Shown: positions 44,041 through 54,056 of the stretch, piece by piece | How the letters are laid out: every line of letters begins with the position of its first letter | Position numbering within the stretch: the first letter of the stretch is position 1 | NCBI RefSeq assembly: GCF_900489465.1 | Contig: NZ_UEFQ01000016.1 | Coordinates: 248,001 to 312,000 of the forward strand | Length of the DNA: 64,000 nucleotides | Direction: 5' to 3' | Source: Aequorivita sp. CIP111184 | Lineage (GTDB): Bacteria; Bacteroidota; Bacteroidia; Flavobacteriales; Flavobacteriaceae | Program-made: the position numbers and the translations under genes | The notes under the pieces: model-generated | The model's input: only the letters and a program-made list of their open reading frames with translations | The model's database searches: none | Told to the model about the DNA's origin: nothing

Positions 44041-45090
44041 TTAAAATGTTTGCTTCCTGAAATACTTCTTCCGCAACCAAAATGATACCCTTACCAATAA
44101 AATCAAAGCAGGAACTTCAACCAAAGGACCAATAACCCCAGTAAAAGCTTGCCCTGAATTCAACCCAAAAACTGCTATGGCTACGGCAATTGCCAATTCA
44201 AAATTATTTCCAGCCGCAGTAAATGCTATGGAGGCAGTTTTGTCATAAGGCGTACCCATTGCTTTTGAAAAGAAGAACCCAATAAGGAACATTAGGGTGA
44301 AATAAATTAACAACGGTACTGCAATGAGCAACACATCCATTGGGATTTCTACGATCAATTCTCCTTTCAATGAAAACATCACAACAATGGTAAATAGCAA
44401 AGCTATAAGCGTAATGGGTGAAATGGCAGGAATGAATTTAGTTGTGTACCATTCTTCACCTTTCCACGGCACTAAAATGAACCTACTTAAAATGCCGAGG
44501 ACAAAAGGAATACCTAAATAAATTGCCACACTTTCGGCTATGGTTGCTATGGAAATATCTACAATAGCGCCTTCAAACCCAAAATAGGGAGGTAATACGG
44601 TAATAAAAAGCCAAGCGTAAAAACTATAGGCAAACACCTGAAAAATACTGTTGAGCGCAACCAACCCTGCGCCATATTCGCTACTTCCTTCGGCAAGATC
44701 GTTCCATACCAAAACCATCGCTATGCAACGGGCAAGTCCAATTAAAATAAGACCTACCATATATTCTGGATAATCCCTAAGGAAGGTTATTGCTAGTACA
44801 AACATGAGTACTGGTCCAATAATCCAATTTAAAATTAAGGAGATGGAAAGTACTTTTACATCCTTAAACACTTTTGGCAATAGCGCATAATTTACTTTGG
44901 CGAGAGGCGGATACATCATTAAAATCAGCCCAATTGCAATGGGAATATTTGTAGTGCCACTACTGAATGAATTTATAATGTCTGGAAATGAAGGAACAAA
45001 ATAACCGATTCCAACACCCAAAAACATTGCAATGAAAATCCAAAGGGTTAGGTAACTATCTAAAAAACTTAATTTTTTGGGAGCTGCCAT
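44041..45090 (-). CDS. acr3: Acr3-family arsenite efflux permease
   Basis: A 349-residue inner-membrane protein with ten predicted helices. It opens with [26 protein letters not shown]. It carries the family signature [31 protein letters not shown], including the conserved cysteine, and [27 protein letters not shown] near helix 9. It exports As(III) using the proton gradient. The gap to the arsenate reductase gene is one base. Confidence 0.96.
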   Translation of the reverse strand: MAAPKKLSFLDSYLTLWIFIAMFLGVGIGYFVPSFPDIINSFSSGTTNIPIAIGLILMMYPPLAKVNYALLPKVFKDVKVLSISLILNWIIGPVLMFVLAITFLRDYPEYMVGLILIGLARCIAMVLVWNDLAEGSSEYGAGLVALNSIFQVFAYSFYAWLFITVLPPYFGFEGAIVDISIATIAESVAIYLGIPFVLGILSRFILVPWKGEEWYTTKFIPAISPITLIALLFTIVVMFSLKGELIVEIPMDVLLIAVPLLIYFTLMFLIGFFFSKAMGTPYDKTASIAFTAAGNNFELAIAVAIAVFGLNSGQAFTGVIGPLVEVPALILLVRVSFWLRKKYFRKQTF

Positions 45091-45091
45091 T

Positions 45092-45703
45092 TTATAAATT
45101 TATTTTTGAGAATACATACTTCATTTCGGTCGCAATCTGCTCGCTGCGTTCCTTATAAACGTTCTCTTTTTGCGGAGTTCCATCTGAAATTTTTGGGTCT
45201 TTATACATTATGGAAATTCGTTTTTCCGATCCAGCAACAAATGGGCAACCAGCATCAGCCTGAGAGCAGGTCATTACTGCAGCAAAGCCACTTTTGGGGT
45301 TGGAATCGTCGTCATATTTTTTTGAAAAACCCAATATAGGTTCTTTGTCAATAGAATATTTAATGAGATAAACTGGGTTTTCTGCTGAGGTTTCTTTGGA
45401 AATTTGAAAGCCGGCATTTTTCAAAGTTTTCACTACCATTGGATAAACGGCTGTGGCTTCAGTACCACCAGAAAAGCAATTAATGTTTGGCACATCAAAA
45501 TAATCCGCCATAGTCTGTGCCCAGATCTGTGCTAAATGACTTCGCCGCGAATTGTGCGTACAGATAAAGTTGAGAAAAATCGGTTGATTTTGCGTTGATT
45601 TACTTTTTATATAATCAATCAAAGGCTTAAGCAACCCTTTTCGTTCTTCAGACAGGGTTGCCGTGTCCAGCTTTTCGATATAATTTTTTAGTTCTTTGAA
45701 CAT
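45092..45703 (-). CDS. arsC: arsenate reductase (low-molecular-weight phosphatase type)
   Basis: I place the start at ATG 45703 ([12 protein letters not shown]). The longer frame to 45751 would overlap arsM and begins with unlikely text. The 203-residue protein has the PTP loop with Cys48-x5-Arg54 ([12 protein letters not shown]), [11 protein letters not shown] with two further cysteines for the thiol relay, and the late YKDPK Asp. It reduces arsenate to arsenite, which Acr3 then exports. The reductant is probably thioredoxin, as in the S. aureus ArsC fold. It lies between arsM and acr3. Confidence 0.92.
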   Translation of the reverse strand: MFKELKNYIEKLDTATLSEERKGLLKPLIDYIKSKSTQNQPIFLNFICTHNSRRSHLAQIWAQTMADYFDVPNINCFSGGTEATAVYPMVVKTLKNAGFQISKETSAENPVYLIKYSIDKEPILGFSKKYDDDSNPKSGFAAVMTCSQADAGCPFVAGSEKRISIMYKDPKISDGTPQKENVYKERSEQIATEMKYVFSKINL

Positions 45704-45720
45704 TTCTGATTTATTATTTC

Positions 45721-46611
45721 CTAGCAGCAGCCTGACTTTGGAGAACAACAAGACTCTTCATTCTGCAAATCAGCCATTTTTAATTTTGCTTTTTCCTCTT
45801 TATTTCCCGCCTTTTCGGCATAAACAGTGATGCTGAAAATTCCTGTTGCAGCTTTGTTGAAAGTTTTCACTTCTTCCGAAGAAAGATATTTTTCAAGAAT
45901 ATCATCTGGAATTACAATAGGCTTCTCCTTTTGGATTTGTATATTTTGAAAACCTGAATCTTTTATAAATTGTAAGTATTCTGTTTTTTGAACAGCACCT
46001 GCAACACAACCTGCATACATTTCGGCATCTTCTTTTAAAGCATCGGGAAGATTTCCAACCAAAACAATATCGGATATACTAAAATGTCCGCCAGGTTTTA
46101 AAACTCGATATATTTCAGCGATTACTTTCTGCTTATTGGGAACGAGATTTAACACACAATTACTTACTATTACATCAGCAACGTCATTACTAACCGGCAT
46201 TGCGTCAATATCCCCTTCACGGAATTCTACATTGTTATAGCCTAACTTTTCTGCATTTGCACGGGCTTTTTGCACCATTATTGGTGTAAAATCTACACCT
46301 ATTACCTTTCCTTCACTTCCTGTCTCGTGGCGAGCTACAAAGCAATCATTACCAGCGCCAGACCCCAAATCGATCACGGTATCGCCTTTTTTTATTTTTG
46401 CAAATTGTGTTGGCAAGCCACAGCCCAATCCCAGATCTGCATCTTCTACATAACCGCCAGTTTCGGAATAGTCATCCATCATGATGTTATAAACTTTATT
46501 GGAAGGTGTTGTTGCACCACAACAGGAGGAAGCATTCTCTGCTTTGCCTTGTTCGGCAATTTTAGCGTATCTCTCTTTTACGATTTCTTTTAATTCTTGT
46601 TCGTTTTTCAT
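45721..46611 (-). CDS. arsM: arsenite S-adenosylmethionine methyltransferase
   Basis: A 296-residue class I methyltransferase. An N-terminal CCG pair at residues 30-31 and Cys64 in GLGCGLPTQFAKI, with the later VSNCVLNLV and YAGCVAGA cysteines, give the As(III)-binding thiols. VIDLGSGAGNDCFVAR is the SAM motif I. It methylates arsenite to mono- and dimethyl forms. The C-terminus ends in five cysteines (ESCCSPKSGCC), more than needed for catalysis, which may hold or pass on As(III). It lies between arsR and arsC, the second gene of the operon. Confidence 0.95.
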   Translation of the reverse strand: MKNEQELKEIVKERYAKIAEQGKAENASSCCGATTPSNKVYNIMMDDYSETGGYVEDADLGLGCGLPTQFAKIKKGDTVIDLGSGAGNDCFVARHETGSEGKVIGVDFTPIMVQKARANAEKLGYNNVEFREGDIDAMPVSNDVADVIVSNCVLNLVPNKQKVIAEIYRVLKPGGHFSISDIVLVGNLPDALKEDAEMYAGCVAGAVQKTEYLQFIKDSGFQNIQIQKEKPIVIPDDILEKYLSSEEVKTFNKAATGIFSITVYAEKAGNKEEKAKLKMADLQNEESCCSPKSGCC

Positions 46612-46645
46612 TTTGAATGTTTTTTTACAATTAATATAAAATGTT

Positions 46646-46975
46646 TTAACAACAATTTTCTTTTGAAATATCTTGGTCCAAAAACTGTAACATTACAGCT
46701 TTCATTTTCGTCCAATTCTCAGTGTGGATGCAATAACAGATGCTGGTGCCTTCAATATTCCCCTTTATCAAACCAAGTGTTTTAAGTTCTTTTAAATGTT
46801 GGCTTATGGTAGGTTGGGCTAAGCCAATCTCTTCTACCAAATCTCCGCAGATGCAAGCATTTATCTTAAATAAATGTTGAAGAATAGCCACTCGGGCAGG
46901 ATGCCCAAACGCCTTAGCAAAGGTCGATACTTGATTCTGTTGATCCGTAAATATTTCTGTTTTGGTAATTCCCAT
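46646..46975 (-). CDS. arsR: ArsR-family repressor
   Basis: A 109-residue winged helix protein. The metal-sensing CxC (Cys41-x-Cys43) is in the first DNA-binding helix (INACICGDLVEEIG), followed by the recognition helix AQPTISQHLKELKTLGLI. It should bind DNA in its apo form and leave on As(III) binding. Further cysteines (CYC near residue 83 and a final CC) may serve as extra ligands. It is the first gene of the operon and its operator is directly before its start codon. Confidence 0.95.
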   Translation of the reverse strand: MGITKTEIFTDQQNQVSTFAKAFGHPARVAILQHLFKINACICGDLVEEIGLAQPTISQHLKELKTLGLIKGNIEGTSICYCIHTENWTKMKAVMLQFLDQDISKENCC

Positions 46976-46976
46976 T

Positions 46977-47008
46977 ATCGTTATATATATTTATTGCAAT
47001 ATTACGAT
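46977..47008 (-). promoter_or_regulatory. candidate ArsR operator and ars promoter
   Basis: ATCGTTATAT (46977-46986) and ATATTACGAT (46999-47008) are reverse complements at 9 of 10 positions, with a 12-base spacer. The site ends two bases before the arsR ATG. On the minus strand TAATATTG inside it is one base off the TAnnTTTG -7 box. Repressor binding would cover the promoter. ArsR operators in other bacteria are imperfect palindromes with a 12-2-12-like layout; this one is similar in size. Confidence 0.72.
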
Positions 47009-47057
47009 TAAAGAATGAGTTGAATAGAAGAAATCTAAAAAAAATGTATAAAAAATT

Positions 47058-48353
47058 TTATTGATTGTCTTTTGGTTCTTCTTTCTTATAAAACCATTCA
47101 ATTATAAAGCAGATGCAGATTATTCCCACTGAAATGGCTGCGCCCAAAAAGTTTGAGGAGGTTTGTTGTACAATTAAAACAATAAAGGCAATGGCTGACA
47201 GTAAAGCGCCGATCAAGCTAATAGTTTTAATGGCATTTATGGCTTCCGCTTTGCGGAAACTCACATAATTTACTACTGCGAAAATTAATAGAAAGCCAGC
47301 ACTTCCCGATGTTGAAATACTTACGAGGTTCAGAAAATTTGCCATCAGTAATGTAAGTATTACCGTAATTAGTAATCCTATAGGTTTGTTCCAAAATTGG
47401 TCTGTAAAGGAATGGGGCAGTTCATCGTCTTCTGCAAGTTCATAACTTACCCTACTGCCGCCGTAAAGTGTAGCATTTATAGCCGAAAAAGTTGAAATAA
47501 GCGCAGCAACCGTCATAATGGTAAAGCCAATTTGCCCGATCATAGGCTTGGCGGCGGCGGCCAAAACGTAATCTTTTGCGGTGGCAATTTTATTAAAGCT
47601 TAAGGAACCCACCGTTACTAAGGCTATAATTATATAGAGCAAAACCACAAAGCCAACAGAAATAAAATACGCTCGGGGTACATTTTTCTTTTGGTTTTCC
47701 ATATCGGGAACGGCATTGGCGATAAGTTCAAAACCTTCGTAGGCTACAAATATTACCATCCCACCTGTAAGAAGTTGCAACGGACTCTCCCAGTTTGCTG
47801 GATTCAGCTGACTGATGTTTGCATTTCCAAACAAGCCATAAACTCCAATCCCTGCAAAAGCCAATAAAATAAAAAGTTTTATGAAAACGGCAAGGCTTTC
47901 AATTTTACCAACAACTTTTAAGCTGTAATAATTTATAAGGGTTGCCAATAAAATAACACTGCTCACAAAAATATGAGTGTCTATAGACTTGGTGCCAGTA
48001 ATAGAAATTAAATTGGGAGCATACGAACCAAACGCACTGGCATAAAGAGAGAGCATAATTATGTAGCTTATCCACAAGACGTTGTTGATGCCACCACTAA
48101 AAATACCTTTGCCAAATCCTTCATTTACAAACCGCACGGTTCCGCCTCTGTCTGGAAATGATAAAGATAGTTTGGAATAGCTATAAGCTGTAAACAAGGC
48201 TATAATTCCCGCAAACAGAAAGGCTACTGGAGTTCCTCCTTTTGCAAGTGAAACGGCCAAACCCAAAACCGCAAAAATTCCACCTCCTACCATTCCGCCA
48301 ATACCTATAGCTATTGCGTCTTTTAGTTTTATAGTGTCTTTGGATTTTTTCAA
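47058..48353 (-). CDS. APC-family amino-acid permease
   Basis: A 431-residue membrane protein with about 12 helices. LKDAIAIGIGGMVGGGIFAVLGLAV has the GGGIF unwound-helix motif of APC transporters, and ALFTAYSYSKLSLSFPDRGGTVRFVNEGFG matches helix 3. LLTGGMVIFVAYEGFELIANAVPDMENQKKNVPRA matches helix 6. Its substrate is unknown. It is distinct from the permease at 12652. The 8-bp gap to the GNAT gene shows they are an operon. Confidence 0.92.
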   Translation of the reverse strand: MKKSKDTIKLKDAIAIGIGGMVGGGIFAVLGLAVSLAKGGTPVAFLFAGIIALFTAYSYSKLSLSFPDRGGTVRFVNEGFGKGIFSGGINNVLWISYIIMLSLYASAFGSYAPNLISITGTKSIDTHIFVSSVILLATLINYYSLKVVGKIESLAVFIKLFILLAFAGIGVYGLFGNANISQLNPANWESPLQLLTGGMVIFVAYEGFELIANAVPDMENQKKNVPRAYFISVGFVVLLYIIIALVTVGSLSFNKIATAKDYVLAAAAKPMIGQIGFTIMTVAALISTFSAINATLYGGSRVSYELAEDDELPHSFTDQFWNKPIGLLITVILTLLMANFLNLVSISTSGSAGFLLIFAVVNYVSFRKAEAINAIKTISLIGALLSAIAFIVLIVQQTSSNFLGAAISVGIICICFIIEWFYKKEEPKDNQ

Positions 48354-48361
48354 ATTGACTT

Positions 48362-48820
48362 TTATTTTCTTAAAAGCTTTTCAAAACAAACACTTTTTTC
48401 CACCCCAGCGTATTGGCCATAGTTATCCATAAATTTATAACCACTTTTTTTATAAAGCGAAATTGCTTCGGGCTGTTTTATGCCTGTTTCCAAAATACAT
48501 TTTTTGTTGTCCAATTCCATCGCCCAAGTTTCAAGTTCTTGAAGAATTTTCAATGCAATTCCTTTCCCGCGTTGGTCTAGGGGAACAAACATGCGTTTCA
48601 CTTCCATAACATTTAGTTCAAATTGTTTGATGGCGCCGCAACCAACTGCGCAGTTGCTTTCGTTATATGCAACAACTGTATATTTAATGGAATCTAATTT
48701 GTTGAATTGGTCGTAAAAAGGATGGTCTTCCCCATCGCGAATAGCGAGGTCTGCGTCGAGATGTTTTACCAACTCAATAAAATCCTTGTTTGTTGAATCT
48801 GTTCGTTTTAATTGAATCAT
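48362..48820 (-). CDS. GNAT-family N-acetyltransferase
   Basis: A 152-residue single-domain acetyltransferase. VAYNESNCAVGCGAIKQFELNVMEVKRMFVPLDQRGKGIALKILQELE holds strand 4 and the acetyl-CoA loop (QRGKGIA), and EAISLYKKSGYKFMDNYGQYAG is the C-terminal motif B region. It acetylates an amino group on a small molecule or protein. It is just upstream of the permease gene, in the same direction, so both may serve one amino acid or amine. Confidence 0.92.
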   Translation of the reverse strand: MIQLKRTDSTNKDFIELVKHLDADLAIRDGEDHPFYDQFNKLDSIKYTVVAYNESNCAVGCGAIKQFELNVMEVKRMFVPLDQRGKGIALKILQELETWAMELDNKKCILETGIKQPEAISLYKKSGYKFMDNYGQYAGVEKSVCFEKLLRK

Positions 48821-48960
48821 TTACCGTAATTGTGAATTGGTTGGTTTGGTCTATTTAAATAAACGCTACTTAGAATCTAAAGATAATAAAGGTTTTTTAT
48901 CTTAGCCAATTCCTAAAATATTTAAAATTTAATATTATTGTTTCCTTCCAAAATTTTTTT

Positions 48961-51093
48961 ATGAAATACTACATAGCCTTTCTTCTTTCCTTTTTATTTT
49001 TCCTAAATGTTAATGCACAGCAAAAGGAACTGACCCTCAAAGATGCCGTGATGGAACAATACGGAAAGTTTTATCCTCAAAATATTAAAGGTTTTCAGTG
49101 GATTCCTGGGACAACTTCATATACTTTTCTTGAAAATAGAACTACACTTAAAAAAGGATATGCAGATAATAAAAACGAAACTGAAGATCTTTCAATCGCT
49201 GAAGTAAATAAAGCCCTAAGTTCTGATTTGAAAAATTTCTCTGAGTTGAGTTGGAAAAATAGCGATGCTTTCTATTTGACGGATAACAATTCCTATTACT
49301 TGTATGATTACTCACAAAAGAAAGGGCAACTAATTTCAAAAATTGACGCTTCCGCAGAAAACAGTACACTTCAAAAAGAAACTGGAAACATAGCATATAC
49401 AGTCGATAACAACTTATATATTCAGAAAACTGATGGTTCGACTGTAACTGTCACCAAAAATTCGGATACAAATATTGTTTCGGGCCAAGCTATTGCTCGC
49501 AGCGAATTTGGGATTACAAATGGTATTTTCTGGTCACCTAAAGGAAATTTTTTAGCCTTTTACCAAAAAGATGAAACCGAGGTTTCAGATTATCCACTGG
49601 TAAACATCAATCCAACTCCGGGAGAATTAAATTCAATTAAGTATCCAATGGCTGGGCAGAAAAGTGAGCGTCCGAAAGTTGGTATTTATAATTTAGCGAC
49701 ACAACAAACAGTTTTTATCTCTCCTACTGGAAATGTTGACGATTACCTTACAAATCTATCTTGGGCGCCCGATGAAAAAAATTTGCTAATTGCCGAGCTG
49801 AATCGCGATCAAAACCATATGAAACTCCAGCTTTTCGATGCCACAACGGGAAAGTTGGTCCGCACAATTCTTGAAGAGAGGAATGATAGGTGGGTAGAGC
49901 CAGAACATCCGGCCTATTTTTATTCCAATTCTTCCGAAGACTTTATTTGGATGAGTGAAAAAGATGGTTTTATGAACCTATATCTGTGCAATACCACAAA
50001 AGGTTTCGTGAAACAGCTTACCAAAAATAAATGGGTAGCCGAAGAAATAGTGGGAAACAACAGCAAGGGAACTGAGGTTTATTTCTCTGGAACGGGCGAA
50101 TCTCCTTTAGATACTAAAATGTATTCCGTGAGCATTTCTAACGGAAAACAAGCCTGTTTAACCCAAACTAGCGGCACTCACAATGCCAGTATGTCTACAG
50201 ATGGAAAATATATTTTTGATCAATACTCAAATCATGAAACACCAAGCGTTGCGCAGGTATTGGATAACAGAGGAAAAACAATCCAAACTTTTGTAAAAGC
50301 AGAAAGCCCAATGGCAGAATATAAAATTGGAATAACCGAGATTGGAAAATTAAAGTCGCATGATGGTTTTGATCTTTATACGCGTTTAATAAAACCGTCC
50401 AATTTCGACCCAACGAAAAAATATCCAGTTTTAGTTTATGTTTACGGAGGCACGCATGCACAATTGATCACAAACGCTTGGAACGACGGCGCATCGCTCT
50501 GGATGAAATGGATGGCAGAACAAGGCTATCTCGTTTTCACTTTAGATGGAAGAGGTTCGGCAAACAGAGGTTTTGCTTTTGAAAGCGTAATCCACAGACA
50601 ATTGGGCACTGAGGAATTGAAAGACCAATTAGTAGGTGTGGAATATTTAAAATCACTTCCCTATGTTGATTCAGATCGCTTGGCAATGCATGGCTGGAGT
50701 TTTGGAGGGTTTATGACAGTATCGATGATGTTGCGTAATCCTGGAGTTTTCACTACTGGTGTTGCTGGGGGACCAGTAACCGATTGGAAATATTACGAAG
50801 TAATGTACGGTGAGCGCTATATGGATACACCGCAGCAAAATCCAAAAGGCTACGAAATTGCAAGCTTACTGAACAAAACCCAAAACTTAACAGGGAAATT
50901 ATTGACAATCCATGGATCGATAGACCCCGTTGTAGTCATGCAGCACGATTTATCTCTGATCAAATCTTTTGTCGAGAATGAAAAGCAAATGGACTTCTTC
51001 GTATATCCAATGCACGAACACAATGTACGCGGCAAGGATCGGGTACATTTAATGACAAAAGTACTTAACTACGTGATTGAGAATAATAAATAA
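48961..51093 (+). CDS. exported DPP-IV-like prolyl oligopeptidase (S9)
   Basis: A 710-residue protein with a signal peptide (FLLSFLFFLNVNAQ). An N-terminal eight-bladed beta-propeller (about 35-450, with EDFIWMSEKDGFMNLYL) is followed by an alpha/beta hydrolase domain. That domain has the catalytic Ser in GWSFGGFM, Asp in HGSIDPVV and His in MHEHNVRG. It removes X-Pro dipeptides from the N-termini of peptides. It belongs with the other exported peptidases in the window but is a single transcription unit. Confidence 0.95.
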   Translation: MKYYIAFLLSFLFFLNVNAQQKELTLKDAVMEQYGKFYPQNIKGFQWIPGTTSYTFLENRTTLKKGYADNKNETEDLSIAEVNKALSSDLKNFSELSWKNSDAFYLTDNNSYYLYDYSQKKGQLISKIDASAENSTLQKETGNIAYTVDNNLYIQKTDGSTVTVTKNSDTNIVSGQAIARSEFGITNGIFWSPKGNFLAFYQKDETEVSDYPLVNINPTPGELNSIKYPMAGQKSERPKVGIYNLATQQTVFISPTGNVDDYLTNLSWAPDEKNLLIAELNRDQNHMKLQLFDATTGKLVRTILEERNDRWVEPEHPAYFYSNSSEDFIWMSEKDGFMNLYLCNTTKGFVKQLTKNKWVAEEIVGNNSKGTEVYFSGTGESPLDTKMYSVSISNGKQACLTQTSGTHNASMSTDGKYIFDQYSNHETPSVAQVLDNRGKTIQTFVKAESPMAEYKIGITEIGKLKSHDGFDLYTRLIKPSNFDPTKKYPVLVYVYGGTHAQLITNAWNDGASLWMKWMAEQGYLVFTLDGRGSANRGFAFESVIHRQLGTEELKDQLVGVEYLKSLPYVDSDRLAMHGWSFGGFMTVSMMLRNPGVFTTGVAGGPVTDWKYYEVMYGERYMDTPQQNPKGYEIASLLNKTQNLTGKLLTIHGSIDPVVVMQHDLSLIKSFVENEKQMDFFVYPMHEHNVRGKDRVHLMTKVLNYVIENNK

Positions 51094-51159
51094 TAAGCAG
51101 AACACATGGACGCTGTTTAAACATTTTGAATTTTAATAGACCCAAAGAAGCAATTATTA

Positions 51160-52491
51160 TCATTCCTTTTTTTCCAGAGGAGAATGGTCAAACTTTCCCT
51201 TTACGGTATTAAAACGAAGAATCCCAAAACCAATAATAGCTGAAATAAAGGAGCCGATCAAAATCCCAATCTTGGCAGAATCTATATATTCTGGACTGCT
51301 GTTAAAAGCGAGGCTGGCTATAAATATGGCCATTGTGAAGCCAATTCCCGCCAAAAATGAAACCCCTATTATTTGTTTGTTGCTAATATCTTCTGGCACA
51401 TCGATGATCTTAAATTTTCTCGCCAAAAAGATAACTGTTGAAATACCGATACTTTTCCCCAAAATCAAACAGACCATAATATTCACTATTAAAGCAGTTT
51501 CCAATCCGCCATCACTATTTATAGCGACTCCGGCATTTGCAAGTGCAAAAATTGGTATTATTAAGTAAGCTACCCAATTGTGAAGTTTATGTTCCAAATG
51601 CTGTAAGGGTGATCTATATTTATCGGCCCAACCATCTAAATCATCTATGAGTTCCAATTGTTTAGGTGAAAGCACAGGTTTTTGAAGAATGGTACTCTCT
51701 TTTATTTTACCCACTATACTTTCCAATTGATTGGTAAACTCGTGGGTGCTTATTTTTTGTCTAACGGGAATGGCAAATGCCATCAAGATTCCAGCCAGGG
51801 TAGGATGTAGTCCCGCTTTTAAAAACAACAACCAAACTATAAATCCGGAAACTATGGTTAAAAATTCGAAATATAAACCCCTATAACTTAAGAAATAGAT
51901 AATAGCCAATAATCCAAAGGCGGAACCTAATAAAACTAAATCCAAACTGCTACTATAAAAAATTGCAATTACCAATACCGCACCCAAATCGTCAACAATG
52001 GCGAAGGCCGTGAGAAATATTTTTAGACTTAAAGGCACCCGATTTCCAAGAACTTTTAAAATTGCCAACGAAAAAGCAATGTCTGTTGCCATTGGAATTC
52101 CCCAGCCTTTGAGTGTGTCTGGATTTTGATTCAGAATAACATATATAAGAACCGGAAGTACAATTCCGCCGATGGCCCCAAACAAGGGAAACATAATTTT
52201 TTTGGTCGAATTGAGCTCTCCAATTAAAAACTCTCTTTTGATCTCCAATCCAATCAAAAAGAAGAAAATAGCCATCAGCCCATCATTTACCCAAAGGATC
52301 AACGGTTTTTTAAGTTCAAAACTATCTGAGATAAACCCAATTTCATATTGCCAAAATGATTGATAACTTTCCGAAAAAGCTGAATTGGCCCATACCAAAG
52401 CAATGATTGTTGTTGCCAATAACAGAATTCCACTGGAACTTTGAAGGTTGACGAATTTTTGAAAAGGGGAGAGTAGTTTTTCTTTTATCAT
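51160..52491 (-). CDS. nhaA: Na+/H+ antiporter
   Basis: The ATG at 52491 opens MIKEKLLSPFQKFV; a TTG-started frame 21 bases earlier adds nothing and is not used. The 443-residue protein has 12 helices. The NhaA motifs LWVNDGLMAIFFFLIGLEIKREFLIGEL, GWGIPMATDIAFSLAIL and TAFAIVDDLGAVLVIAIFYS are present, with the paired Asp (DD) needed for ion binding. It exchanges Na+ for H+ at alkaline pH and in salt, which fits a marine habitat. It stands alone. Confidence 0.96.
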   Translation of the reverse strand: MIKEKLLSPFQKFVNLQSSSGILLLATTIIALVWANSAFSESYQSFWQYEIGFISDSFELKKPLILWVNDGLMAIFFFLIGLEIKREFLIGELNSTKKIMFPLFGAIGGIVLPVLIYVILNQNPDTLKGWGIPMATDIAFSLAILKVLGNRVPLSLKIFLTAFAIVDDLGAVLVIAIFYSSSLDLVLLGSAFGLLAIIYFLSYRGLYFEFLTIVSGFIVWLLFLKAGLHPTLAGILMAFAIPVRQKISTHEFTNQLESIVGKIKESTILQKPVLSPKQLELIDDLDGWADKYRSPLQHLEHKLHNWVAYLIIPIFALANAGVAINSDGGLETALIVNIMVCLILGKSIGISTVIFLARKFKIIDVPEDISNKQIIGVSFLAGIGFTMAIFIASLAFNSSPEYIDSAKIGILIGSFISAIIGFGILRFNTVKGKFDHSPLEKKE

Positions 52492-52635
52492 ATATTTTTT
52501 TCGAACTGACAATATACGAAACCTTCAAACATTTTTTTTTAGTTAAACATTTTTAAATCATATTTAGAAACAAGAAACGTATCATACCACTGTGGAATAC
52601 TGAGCGCTGATAACAGAATACTGCCTACTTTTTTT

Positions 52636-52643
52636 TATCTTTG
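52636..52643 (+). promoter_or_regulatory. TAnnTTTG -7 box before ffh
   Basis: TATCTTTG matches the -7 consensus exactly, 25 bases before the ATG at 52669, after a T8 tract. No clear -33 box is seen. Confidence 0.5.
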
Positions 52644-52668
52644 CCCCTCGTAAAAAGAAAGCAAGAAT

Positions 52669-53997
52669 ATGTTCGATAATTTAAGCGATAAGCTGGACAA
52701 AGCACTGCACGTACTGAAAGGTCACGGCAGCATTACAGAAGTAAACGTAGCCGAAACTCTAAAAGAAGTGCGTCGCGCTCTTTTGGATGCCGATGTTAAC
52801 TTCAAAACTGCCAAGGAATTTACCAATACTGTAAAGGAAAAGGCACTGGGCCAAAACGTACTTACTACGTTGCAACCAGGCCAATTAATGGTGAAATTGG
52901 TGAAAGATGAACTTACCGAATTGATGGGTGGGGAAACTGCCGGAATCAATTTAAGCGGCACGCCAACGGTAATATTAATGTCTGGTCTTCAGGGTAGTGG
53001 TAAAACCACTTTCTCTGGAAAACTTGCCAATTATTTAAAAACGAAAAAAGCAAAAAAACCGCTTCTTGTTGCTTGTGATATTTACCGTCCTGCGGCAATA
53101 AATCAATTACACGTAGTGGGAGACCAAATTGGTGTTGAGGTTTACAGTGAACCCGAAAATAAAAACCCAGTTCAAATTGCCCAAAACGCAATAACCCACG
53201 CTAAGCAAAACGGCTTTAATGTTGTGATTGTAGATACTGCTGGTCGTCTCGCCATAGATGAAGCGATGATGGCTGAAATTGCAAATGTTCACAAAGCAAT
53301 CAATCCACAGGAAACACTATTTGTGGTTGATGCAATGACGGGACAGGATGCTGTAAATACTGCAAAAACTTTTAATGAAAGGTTGAATTTTGACGGTGTT
53401 GTACTTACAAAATTAGATGGTGATACTCGTGGGGGTGCCGCAATTTCCATTAAAAGTGTTGTTGATAAGCCTATTAAATTCATTGGTACCGGTGAAAAGA
53501 TGGATGCCATTGACGTGTTTCACCCAGCCCGTATGGCCGACCGTATTTTGGGGATGGGAGACGTTGTTTCGCTTGTTGAAAGAGCACAAGAACAATTTGA
53601 TGAAGAGGAAGCCAGAAAACTTCAGAAAAAAATTGCGAAAAACCAATTCGGGTTTGATGATTTCCTTAACCAAATTCAGCAGGTTAAGAAAATGGGAAGC
53701 ATGAAAGATCTGGTGGGAATGATTCCTGGCGCCGGAAAAGCACTAAAAGATGTTGATATTGATGATGACGCCTTCAAAGGAATTGAAGCAATAATCCATT
53801 CAATGACACCAACTGAAAGAACACAACCATCAGTAATAAACGGTAGTCGCAAAAAACGAATTGCTTCAGGTAGTGGAACGAGTGTTCAGCAAGTAAATCA
53901 ATTGCTAAAACAATTCGATCAAATGAGCAAAATGATGAAGATGATGCAAGGCGGCGGCGGAAGAAAGATGATGCAGGCAATGGGGAAGATGAGGTAA
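52669..53997 (+). CDS. ffh: signal recognition particle protein Ffh
   Basis: A 442-residue GTPase that with 4.5S RNA delivers nascent membrane proteins to FtsY. The N domain (about 1-85) is followed by the G domain: GLQGSGKTTFSGKLA (G1), DIYRPAA (G2), DTAGRLAID (G3), TKLDGD (G4). The methionine-rich M domain (about 305-442) ends in MMKMMQGGGGRKMMQAMGK. The length is normal. folD follows at 59 bp in the same direction. Confidence 0.98.
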   Translation: MFDNLSDKLDKALHVLKGHGSITEVNVAETLKEVRRALLDADVNFKTAKEFTNTVKEKALGQNVLTTLQPGQLMVKLVKDELTELMGGETAGINLSGTPTVILMSGLQGSGKTTFSGKLANYLKTKKAKKPLLVACDIYRPAAINQLHVVGDQIGVEVYSEPENKNPVQIAQNAITHAKQNGFNVVIVDTAGRLAIDEAMMAEIANVHKAINPQETLFVVDAMTGQDAVNTAKTFNERLNFDGVVLTKLDGDTRGGAAISIKSVVDKPIKFIGTGEKMDAIDVFHPARMADRILGMGDVVSLVERAQEQFDEEEARKLQKKIAKNQFGFDDFLNQIQQVKKMGSMKDLVGMIPGAGKALKDVDIDDDAFKGIEAIIHSMTPTERTQPSVINGSRKKRIASGSGTSVQQVNQLLKQFDQMSKMMKMMQGGGGRKMMQAMGKMR

Positions 53998-54056
53998 GTT
54001 TTTAAGATGTCATTTCGAGCACAATCGAGAGTTTTTAATATTTAATTGTAGGAAGT

